Shown here: positions 1-5,366 of the stretch, one piece after another
Numbering within the stretch: position 1 is the stretch's first letter
Layout of the letters: each line of letters opens with the position of its first letter
Assembly: GCA_030613045.1 (NCBI GenBank)
Contig: JAUWMS010000172.1
Span: 1-6,148, forward strand
Source of the DNA: Candidatus Latescibacterota bacterium
Lineage (GTDB): Bacteria; Latescibacterota; 4484-107
DNA length: 6,148 nt
Direction: 5' to 3'
Notes under the pieces: model-generated
Database searches by the model: none
Told to the model about the DNA's origin: nothing
Seen by the model: only the letters and a program-made list of their open reading frames with translations
Position numbers and translations under genes: made by a program

Positions 1-27
1 CTCACCTCGCATATTTCACGGCTATAC

Positions 28-70
28 CGCAGAGACGCTGAGAACGCAGAGAAATGCTCAGAAGGCAGAG
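28..70. repeat. Degenerate CGCAGAGA array, period about 9
   Basis: Five related units of 7-10 bases follow one another: CGCAGAGA (28-35), CGCTGAGAA (36-44), CGCAGAGAAA (45-54), TGCTCAGAA (55-63) and GGCAGAG (64-70). The unit is distinct from the neighbouring heptamers. It is noncoding on both strands as far as I can see. Similar 'CAGAGACGCAGAGAA' tracts are familiar to me from intergenic regions of environmental bacterial genomes, but I cannot verify a match here. Confidence 0.65.
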
Positions 71-86
71 CACCCTCCATTTTCTA

Positions 87-128
87 TTTCACGCTTCACG
101 TTTCACGTTTCACGTTTTACGTTTCACG
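87..128. repeat. Six tandem heptamers (TTTCACG type)
   Basis: Six consecutive heptamers can be read: TTTCACG, CTTCACG, TTTCACG, TTTCACG, TTTTACG and TTTCACG. A further isolated copy of TTTCACG lies at 14-20. There are no spacers, so it is not a CRISPR array. The units differ by single substitutions, as expected of an expanding and decaying short tandem repeat. It lies downstream of the kbl stop with no gene in it. Confidence 0.9.
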
Positions 129-168
129 CGATGTGCTCTACACACTTTATATCCTGACAGGAAACAAA

Positions 169-1365
169 TCAAGTCGAATCTGTAGAAATCACCCCCAACT
201 CCTTCCCCACCTTCTCAAAGACCTCCAACCCCTTATCCAGGTCGTCGCGGGTGTGGGCGGCGGTGTTCATCACCCGGATGCGGGCCTGACCGCGCGGCAC
301 GGTAGGAAAGCCGATGGCCATGGCGAATACGCCCTCCTCGAAAAGCCGGGCCGAAAACTGCTTGGCCAACGGGGCCTCACCCAACATGACGGGCACGATG
401 GGCGTTTCGCTGTGACCGGTGTCAAAACCCAACTTTTTCATTTCGCCTTTGAAGTACCCGGTGTTTTGCCACAGTTTGTCCACCAACTCGGTGGAGGCCT
501 CCAACAGATCCACGGCGGCGAGACAGGCGGCTGTGTCGGCCGGGGTGACCGCGCTGGAAAAGAGGAAGGGCCGCGCCCGCTGCCGCATAGTTTCTATAAT
601 GACCTTCTTGCCCGCAATAACGCCGCCCACCGCTCCGAAGGCCTTGGACAACGTCCCGATCTCCACGTCGAACCCGCCGTGCAGGCCGAAGTGGTGCACA
701 ATGCCCCGCCCCTTGCCCAGCACGCCCTCACCGTGAGCATCGTCCACCATGGTCATCAACCCGTGCCGTTCGGCCACTTCGTAAAGCTTGTCTAAGGGGG
801 CGACGTCGCCGTCCATCGAGAATACGCCGTCGGTGACTAACAGACCCCGGCGGTAGTCCCCGATATGCTCCCGGACTACTCGCTCGCAGTCCGCCGGGTC
901 GCAGTGCTCGTACACGATGATCTTGGCCCGCGCGAGGCGGCACCCGTCAATGATGGAAGCGTGATTCAGCCGGTCGGAGAAGATGACGTCGTCCTTGCCC
1001 ACTAAGCATGGGATGGCGGCCAGGTTGGCGCACAGCCCCGACTGGACGTACAGCGCGTCCTCCCCCTCCTTGAACACGGCCAGCCGCTGCTCCAATTGGA
1101 GGTGGAGGGATTGGGTGCCCGCGATGGTGCGCACCGCCGCCGGTCCCACGCCCCACTCCGAGATCGCTTTCCGGGCCGCCTCTTTGATCTTAGGATGGTT
1201 GGCCAGACCGAGATAATTGTTGGTGCAAAAATTGAGCACCTTTTTGCCGTCCACCACCATCCAGGCATCGGCCGGGGACTCGATGGTGCGGATATGGATG
1301 AACAGTTTCGATTCCTGTAAATTCGCCATCTCCTCGCGGAGGAAGGCCAGTTTGTCCTCTGCCAT
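169..1365 (-). CDS. kbl: 2-amino-3-ketobutyrate CoA ligase (glycine C-acetyltransferase)
   Basis: PLP-dependent alpha-oxoamine synthase that cleaves 2-amino-3-ketobutyrate with CoA to glycine and acetyl-CoA, the second step after Tdh. The 398-residue product has the normal family length and is complete. Visible landmarks are [11 protein letters not shown] (44-54), [15 protein letters not shown] (78-92), [10 protein letters not shown] with H135 stacking on the cofactor, [11 protein letters not shown] with D208 and H211, [12 protein letters not shown] with the PLP lysine K241, RPFLFS (265-270), and the C-terminal [17 protein letters not shown] (361-377) with the substrate-carboxylate arginine. 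Related enzymes (8-amino-7-oxononanoate, serine palmitoyl and 5-aminolevulinate synthases) share the fold, but the KBL-type RPFLFS and C-terminal motifs, together with tdh nearby, support this call. The ATG at 1365 has a near-perfect Shine-Dalgarno (GAAGGAGGAAC) 7 bases upstream. A longer in-frame version to 1509 merely translates the hexamer repeat (LYLYLYLYL) and runs into the regulator gene, so it is rejected. Confidence 0.96.
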   Translation of the reverse strand: MAEDKLAFLREEMANLQESKLFIHIRTIESPADAWMVVDGKKVLNFCTNNYLGLANHPKIKEAARKAISEWGVGPAAVRTIAGTQSLHLQLEQRLAVFKEGEDALYVQSGLCANLAAIPCLVGKDDVIFSDRLNHASIIDGCRLARAKIIVYEHCDPADCERVVREHIGDYRRGLLVTDGVFSMDGDVAPLDKLYEVAERHGLMTMVDDAHGEGVLGKGRGIVHHFGLHGGFDVEIGTLSKAFGAVGGVIAGKKVIIETMRQRARPFLFSSAVTPADTAACLAAVDLLEASTELVDKLWQNTGYFKGEMKKLGFDTGHSETPIVPVMLGEAPLAKQFSARLFEEGVFAMAIGFPTVPRGQARIRVMNTAAHTRDDLDKGLEVFEKVGKELGVISTDST

Positions 1366-1380
1366 TTTTGTTCCTCCTTC
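1366..1380 (-). promoter_or_regulatory. Strong ribosome binding site of kbl
   Basis: The minus strand reads GAAGGAGGAACAAAA directly before the kbl ATG, with AGGAGG about 7 bases from the start. It decides the 1365 start over longer in-frame alternatives. It lies only about 9 bases downstream of the left arm of the inverted hexamer repeat, so folding of that repeat could affect access to it. Confidence 0.85.
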
Positions 1381-1388
1381 TAACAACA

Positions 1389-1458
1389 GGTAAAGGTAGA
1401 GGTAAAGGTAAAGAGAAGCCCTGCTTGATTTGTGTTTTTCTCTACCTTTACCTATACC
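1389..1458. repeat. Inverted hexamer repeat between the regulator and kbl
   Basis: Four tandem hexamers of the GGTAAA/GGTAGA type occupy 1389-1412. Three complementary hexamers (TCTACC, TTTACC, TATACC) occupy 1441-1458. The two blocks contain a perfect 13-base inverted repeat (1389-1401 against 1440-1452) with a 38-base loop, so either strand could form a stem-loop. The right block overlaps the end of the response-regulator gene and supplies its TAG stop. The left block lies just upstream of the kbl ribosome binding site. There is no T-run typical of an intrinsic terminator after the stem on the minus strand. It may be a mobile or expandable intergenic repeat, or act as a transcript structure. 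Confidence 0.8.
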
Positions 1459-2291
1459 TGTCTTTCTCCGCGGTGCGTTTCCGGGAAACCGGGGATAAAT
1501 CGCTCCCATTTCAGTTCTGGGGCCTGATAGACGATGCCGCCGAAATGAGGACTGATCCGCACGTTGAGTCGGACCCGCGATTCCTCGGGGTGTTCGTCAT
1601 AAGCGCGAACTTCTTCCTCTATCTCCGGACGCCGGCCAAATCGCACGAGGATGGGCTGGCCCGACATCCTGCTCCAATAGCAGGCTTCCACCATGACGGG
1701 CTTTGCTTCCCGTTCGATCAACCGGGCTTCCTCGCGGTCCGGCAACAAAGGGTGAAAGTCGTAAAGTAACCCTCTGACCAGCGTGTCTAATTCCTCCAGT
1801 CCTCCGCTCGCTAAGGCCTTCTGGATCTCCTGAGGTGAAAATTCCCGGATGAGGTCCCTGAGGCCAGATCCACGCCCCCTGCGCTCCATGGCCTCGCTCT
1901 CGGCCTCCTCTACGGCCTGCCCGACCACCTCGCAAAATCCGGCTTGATCGTGGGTTTGCTTCTCCATGAACTCGAAGACGTTGTACTGCTTGAACGCGTC
2001 CCTCGTCATTTGGATCGTGCCAAAGGCGGTGATGACGATAACCCGGGTGCCTTCGTCGGCCTGGGCGATTCGCTTGACCGCCTCGATGCCGTCCTGGTTG
2101 CCCGGTTGGTTGTCCACCAGCCGGATATCTACGATGGCCGCATGAAAGAAGTGGCGGGCCAACAGGTCTAAAGCTTCCGGCAGGCTGCCAGCGTCCCAGA
2201 TCCGGTAGCCTTCCTTTTCTAAGACCTTCCGATACAGCTTGCGCCAGGTCGCCTCGTCCTCGACGATAAGGACCTTGCCCTTTGTTCCCAT
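1452..2291 (-). CDS. Response regulator with unrecognised C-terminal domain
   Basis: A 279-residue two-component regulator. Residues 5-128 form a receiver domain with all key positions: E11/D12 (metal), D55 in AAIVDIRL as the phosphoacceptor, T88 in VIVITAFG and K111 in FEFMEKQ. The usual Pro after the Lys is replaced by Gln. The rest (about 140-279) has no helix-turn-helix, GGDEF, HD-GYP, AAA+ or other output domain I recognise. It has a helical part ([20 protein letters not shown], then [13 protein letters not shown]) followed by strand-like segments [16 protein letters not shown] and [20 protein letters not shown], which loosely resemble the first lobe of a kinase-like fold. The start is the ATG at 2291, supported by a ribosome binding site (AGGAAAGGAC) about 7 bases upstream; a longer frame to 2396 overlaps the kinase gene and lacks receiver sequence. 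Probable partner of the histidine kinase 44 bases upstream. The stop codon and last Val codon lie inside a hexamer repeat. Confidence 0.9.
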   Translation of the reverse strand: MGTKGKVLIVEDEATWRKLYRKVLEKEGYRIWDAGSLPEALDLLARHFFHAAIVDIRLVDNQPGNQDGIEAVKRIAQADEGTRVIVITAFGTIQMTRDAFKQYNVFEFMEKQTHDQAGFCEVVGQAVEEAESEAMERRGRGSGLRDLIREFSPQEIQKALASGGLEELDTLVRGLLYDFHPLLPDREEARLIEREAKPVMVEACYWSRMSGQPILVRFGRRPEIEEEVRAYDEHPEESRVRLNVRISPHFGGIVYQAPELKWERFIPGFPETHRGERQV

Positions 2292-2294
2292 CGC

Positions 2295-2309
2295 TTTTGT
2301 CCTTTCCTG
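2295..2309 (-). promoter_or_regulatory. Ribosome binding site of the response regulator
   Basis: The minus strand contains AGGAAAGGAC about 7 bases before the ATG at 2291. It sits in the 44-base gap after the kinase stop and fixes the regulator start, excluding the longer frame that overlaps the kinase gene. Confidence 0.75.
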
Positions 2310-2335
2310 CGAAAATAGTCTTCCATCCGCACGCC

Positions 2336-4474
2336 CTAAGCCCCCGCCACCGGCAGCTTGACCACGAACCTGGAACCCTCCCCGCTTCGACTCCAAAAGT
2401 CAATGGATCCGCCGAGGCCCTCTAAGTAGAGTTTGGCCCACCACAACCCCAGTCCGTGGGAAAGCCCCTTATCCTTCCTCGTGGAAAAATAGGGTTTGAA
2501 AATTTCCCCATGCAGATAGTCGGGGATGCCTCGTCCCGTATCCGCAACCCATAATTGGATTTCCTTGCTCCCATTTATCCCTTCAGCGCCGATCTCCAAC
2601 GTACCGCCGTCGGGCATCGCCTCCAGCGCGTTGCTGAGCAGATTGGCAAGCAGACTAACCATCTGCCGGTTCGCCTGGACCGGAGGGAGCGGATCGCCTA
2701 CGTTCTCGATCAACCGCACGGAGGGTGGAATCTCGATCCCTTCCAACGCCGTGCGAAGGAGGGATTTTAAGTCCACCGGTTCCACCTGGATTTCCTGAGC
2801 ATCCCGCCTGAGCTGACCGATCATATCCATCACCTTCTCCGCGTTGGCTTTGATCTCCGCCAACGCCTCGCTCAGCGCCGCCTCCTCTCTCAGCACATCG
2901 CCGCTTTCGTTTTCAACAAACTGGATCCAGGCGCGGATGGCGCCCATGGGATTGCTCATCCGGTGTACCAGGTCGCCGTACAACTCCCCGATGGCGGCCA
3001 GCTTCTCCCTTTGACGCGCCCGCTCTATCTCCTCATACTGCTTCGCATTTCGGACGGCTATGGCGGCCTGTCCGGCGAGGGCCATCAGCAACTCCTCGTC
3101 GTGCCGGTCGAACGCGTTCCCCTCCCGGCTCTCGATGTTGATGACTCCGATAACCGCGTTCTTCTCGATCATGGGAACCGCCAACTCGCTGCGCATCTCC
3201 TCTCCGAGATATTTTTTGTACAGCGGGGCGAATTCCCCCCGGCGGACATCGGGCGCGACGATGGGCTGCTTCTCCAGCACGGCCAGACCGCTGACGCAAT
3301 CGGCGATCTTCACCTTCGTGCCCCGAACTTCCTGACCGGTGGTGGCCTCGATGATCAGATGATCCCCGTGGGTCAGCAGCACCTGCCCGAACTGAGCGCC
3401 GATGAGATCCAGTCCCCGTCTGAGAATCAGATTCAGCACCTCATCCACCGCAAAGACCCGGTCGAGAATCTCGGTCCCGATCTCCCGTAGCGCTTCGACC
3501 TCTTTGTAAAGCCGGGCGTTCCGGATCGTGATAGCCGTCTGAGCAGCCAGGGCGGTCAGCAATTCCTCGTCGTGCCGGTTGAACGCCCCGGCCTGATCGC
3601 TTTCCACGTTCAGCACTCCGAAGACCCGCTCCTCCTCCAACAAGGGCACCACCAACTCGCTGACCATCCCGCCTCCGAGGACGGGCTTGTACAGGGAGGC
3701 GAATTCCCCCGCACGCACGTCGGACAATTTGATAGCCCGTTTTTTGAGGACGGCCAGGCCGCAGACGGAATCATGCACCTTCACCCGGAACCGGCCCACT
3801 TCTTCCTGACCGGTGGTGGCCATGACCATTAGATCGTCTCCATCCCGCAGCAACAATTGCCCGATGCTTGAGCCGATCAGTTCCAGACTGGCGGATAGAA
3901 TCTCGTCGAGGATGTTTCCCATATCGAAATTTCCGCTCAGGATCCTGCTCTCGATTTGCCGCAGCGCTTCCGTCTCTTTGGCCAGCCGGGCGTTTCGGAT
4001 GATGATCGCCGCCTGATCGGCCAGAGCAGCCAACCGTTCCTCGTCCGCGCGGCTGAACGCATCGCGTTTTCTGCTTTCCACGTTGAACACACCGATGACC
4101 TTGCCTTCGTCCGAGATGGGAATGACCAGCTCGCTGACCATCGGTCCTTCGGCGGGAACCTTGTAGAGTCTGGCGCACGTTTCATCCCGATGGATGTCTC
4201 CGAAATTCAAACTCCTTCGCTCCCGGGCCGCGATCCCGCTCGCGGAATCCTCGATGCCGAGAACACGCTCCAGATCTCTTTTATCGGTGGCGGCTCTTAT
4301 GACCAGGCTATCCCCTTCGGTCAGCAACAACCAGCCGCTGTGGAACTCGATCAATTGCGAGGCCCAGCGCAAGATCAGGGCCAGCACGGCATCTAAGTCC
4401 TGCGGGCGTTTCAACGTCTCCCGCTGGATGTCGCGGAGGGCTTTTAGTTCCGTGGAGAGTGTATTGGGTTTCAT
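2336..4474 (-). CDS. Triple-GAF sensor histidine kinase
   Basis: A 712-residue soluble histidine kinase with no membrane segment. Three GAF sensor domains occupy about residues 27-160, 187-320 and 344-476. Each contains a SEL(V/A)(V/I)P segment, a GV(F/L/I)N(V/I)ES strand and an (R/H)(A/H)DEE(R/L)L helix, spaced 157-158 residues apart. A short coiled linker (480-492) leads to the dimerisation/phosphoacceptor helix with H504 in LVHRMSNPMGAIR. The ATPase domain follows: N-box NLLSNALEAM (N611, N615), G1 box DTGRGI (645-650), F box IFKPYFSTR (658-666) and G2 box HGLGLWWAK (673-681). It probably senses a small cytoplasmic ligand or redox state and phosphorylates the regulator encoded 44 bases downstream. 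The start at the ATG (4474) is chosen because the GAF family alignment begins soon after. A longer version from a TTG at 4585 would begin inside a repeat hairpin. The ribosome binding site is weak (AATAAGAAAAACC). The residue after H504 is Arg instead of the usual Glu/Asp. Confidence 0.92.
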   Translation of the reverse strand: MKPNTLSTELKALRDIQRETLKRPQDLDAVLALILRWASQLIEFHSGWLLLTEGDSLVIRAATDKRDLERVLGIEDSASGIAARERRSLNFGDIHRDETCARLYKVPAEGPMVSELVIPISDEGKVIGVFNVESRKRDAFSRADEERLAALADQAAIIIRNARLAKETEALRQIESRILSGNFDMGNILDEILSASLELIGSSIGQLLLRDGDDLMVMATTGQEEVGRFRVKVHDSVCGLAVLKKRAIKLSDVRAGEFASLYKPVLGGGMVSELVVPLLEEERVFGVLNVESDQAGAFNRHDEELLTALAAQTAITIRNARLYKEVEALREIGTEILDRVFAVDEVLNLILRRGLDLIGAQFGQVLLTHGDHLIIEATTGQEVRGTKVKIADCVSGLAVLEKQPIVAPDVRRGEFAPLYKKYLGEEMRSELAVPMIEKNAVIGVINIESREGNAFDRHDEELLMALAGQAAIAVRNAKQYEEIERARQREKLAAIGELYGDLVHRMSNPMGAIRAWIQFVENESGDVLREEAALSEALAEIKANAEKVMDMIGQLRRDAQEIQVEPVDLKSLLRTALEGIEIPPSVRLIENVGDPLPPVQANRQMVSLLANLLSNALEAMPDGGTLEIGAEGINGSKEIQLWVADTGRGIPDYLHGEIFKPYFSTRKDKGLSHGLGLWWAKLYLEGLGGSIDFWSRSGEGSRFVVKLPVAGA

Positions 4475-4565
4475 GGTTTTTCTTATTTGGGCCGGCGCTT
4501 CCTCTGGCTCCCATAGCCATTCCCTATGAGTACGCCGAAGCCCTCCATTAACGAAAATTGGCTTT

Positions 4566-4589
4566 GTTTGTAGTGGGCGTTTCAACGCC
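4566..4589. repeat. Small REP-like hairpin with GTTTGTAGT flank
   Basis: The palindrome GGCGTTTCAACGCC (4576-4589) can form a 5-6 base-pair stem with a tiny loop. It is preceded by GTTTGTAGT (4566-4574). On the minus strand this reads GGCGTTGAAACGCC then CACTACAAAC. This layout, a short GC stem followed by ACTACAAAC, resembles dispersed intergenic repeats I associate with Chloroflexota and related genomes. It sits in the 163-base gap between the protease stop (4638) and the kinase start (4474). The rest of that gap holds no gene and no convincing promoter that I can see. The stem could serve as a weak transcription or mRNA-processing boundary. Confidence 0.55.
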
Positions 4590-4637
4590 TTTCAGGATAG
4601 GATGGAGAAGGATCATCGGCATCAGTGATTCAGGATG

Positions 4638-5057
4638 TTATACCTTCTCAAAAAAGGTCACCCGCTCCTTTTGCCTAAGCTCCACGATAAACTCGTCGAA
4701 CACGTCAAACCGCCCCAGGATGAAAGGGACGCTGTCTGTCTGTGCCCAAGCGATCCTGCAGGAAAATCTGTAATTCCCGATCTCCACCTCCATTTGACGA
4801 TAGGCCACGAGGATGCTCCCGGCGATCCCTCCAAGCGGCTGCAACTCCTCGTCTTTTGCAGAGGGGAGTCTCAACGCAATCCCTGTCCTGTGGGGGATCA
4901 CCGTGATGTCCGCTCCGGAGTCAATCAGAAAGGTCTCCTCTATAACCCTCTCCACATGGCTCGATCCCTCTTTATGGATCAGCTTTGCCCGTCCATGGGG
5001 TCTATAAACTACCCCAAGATGTTTGGAGAGGCCAGGGATAAATCGGAAAATAATCAT
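4638..5057 (-). CDS. Retropepsin-like aspartic protease
   Basis: A 139-residue predicted aspartic peptidase of the bacterial retroviral-protease-like type. The active-site motif is FLIDSGADITVIP with Asp46-Ser47-Gly48-Ala49, preceded by a hydrophobic strand. The second family signature, FILGRFDVFDEF (residues 112-123), matches the 'ILGR..fF..F' segment that follows the flap in these proteins. Only one catalytic Asp motif is present, so as in other retropepsins an active enzyme would need to be a homodimer. There is no signal peptide or membrane anchor, so it should act in the cytoplasm. The ATG at 5057 overlaps the stop of the DUF5678 gene by 4 bases (ATGA), which explains the lack of a separate strong ribosome binding site. 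The substrate is unknown. A 163-base gap separates it from the kinase gene, so it may form a two-gene unit with DUF5678. Confidence 0.85.
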   Translation of the reverse strand: MIIFRFIPGLSKHLGVVYRPHGRAKLIHKEGSSHVERVIEETFLIDSGADITVIPHRTGIALRLPSAKDEELQPLGGIAGSILVAYRQMEVEIGNYRFSCRIAWAQTDSVPFILGRFDVFDEFIVELRQKERVTFFEKV

Positions 5058-5281
5058 ATCACCATAACCTCATCGGTTGGAACTTTATGGAAGAGCGGGC
5101 TGGAAGCAACTTTCTTCGCCTCCTCAGCCACCTTTAAGAAATCGTTCCCGTGAGCGACAATCTTCTCCCCCACCAGAGCGATATATTCCCCGGCGTATTT
5201 TTCCGTTTCCTCAGCATGATCCACCAGCCAGTTGTACTCGATTCCGCCGTCGTATTCGATCTGCTTTGATTCTTCTCTCAT
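5054..5281 (-). CDS. DUF5678-type small protein
   Basis: A 75-residue acidic soluble protein with no signal peptide or membrane segment. The core, from NWLVDHAEETEKYAGEYIAL through VGEKIVAHGNDFLKVAEEA to FHKVP, follows the pattern I recognise as DUF5678: a conserved W/H segment, Gly followed by hydrophobic Ala-Leu, 'hG.d..kv...A', and a short C-terminal strand ending in a Pro motif. No biochemical function is established for this family that I can name. The start is the ATG at 5281, with a good ribosome binding site (AAAGGAGATGAG) just upstream. The stop shares the sequence ATGA with the start of the protease gene, so the two are probably translationally coupled and expressed at related levels. 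Its role could be as an accessory, substrate or inhibitor of the neighbouring protease; that is inference from context only. Confidence 0.8.
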   Translation of the reverse strand: MREESKQIEYDGGIEYNWLVDHAEETEKYAGEYIALVGEKIVAHGNDFLKVAEEAKKVASSPLFHKVPTDEVMVI

Positions 5282-5286
5282 TTTAG

Positions 5287-5301
5287 CTCATCTCCTTTCC
5301 A
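5287..5301 (-). promoter_or_regulatory. Ribosome binding site of the DUF5678 gene
   Basis: The minus strand reads GGAAAGGAGATGAGC shortly before the ATG at 5281, a good Shine-Dalgarno match (AGGAGAT) at normal spacing. The protease gene that follows has no comparable site and probably depends on this one through the ATGA stop-start overlap. Confidence 0.75.
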
Positions 5302-5366
5302 GAGCCGGGTTCGTTATGCACCTCGAACACGCAGCCATGATGCTTTCGACAAAGTCAGGATGGGAG

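Larger units (their letters stand above)
1..168. other. Gene-free left edge downstream of kbl
   Basis: No credible coding sequence starts or ends here on either strand. It contains the two repeat arrays described separately, plus an 11-base palindrome TCCTGACAGGA (152-162) six bases past the kbl stop. That palindrome is too short, and lacks a following T-run on the minus strand, to be called a terminator with confidence. Confidence 0.6.

Noticed and set aside
87..128. CRISPR array
   Set aside because: The heptamers are directly contiguous with no spacers and the unit is far too short.
152..162. TCCTGACAGGA as an intrinsic terminator for kbl
   Set aside because: The stem has at most 5 pairs, an impossibly small loop unless shortened, and no T-run follows it on the minus strand.
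1366..1509. In-frame N-terminal extension of kbl
   Set aside because: It translates the hexamer repeats into LYLYLYLYL, overlaps the end of the regulator gene and ignores the strong ribosome binding site before the ATG at 1365.
2292..2396. Longer start for the response regulator
   Set aside because: It overlaps the kinase 3' end, encodes Gly/Arg-rich sequence without receiver similarity, and the ATG at 2291 has a clear ribosome binding site.
1597..2403. 268-residue minus-strand frame overlapping the response regulator
   Set aside because: It is a frame-shifted shadow of the regulator, rich in Arg, Gly and Pro, with no motif.
2963..3490. Long plus-strand open frames across the kinase and kbl genes (also 133-795, 1368-1769, 4635-5153)
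   Set aside because: They are antisense shadows of well-supported minus-strand genes in GC-rich DNA, with low-complexity translations and no recognisable domains.
4475..4585. Longer histidine kinase starting at TTG 4585
   Set aside because: The start codon lies inside a palindromic repeat and the extra 37 residues show no domain similarity.
4530..4600. Promoter for the kinase using TTGAAA in the palindrome as a -35 box
   Set aside because: No acceptable -10 hexamer lies 16-18 bases downstream on the minus strand.
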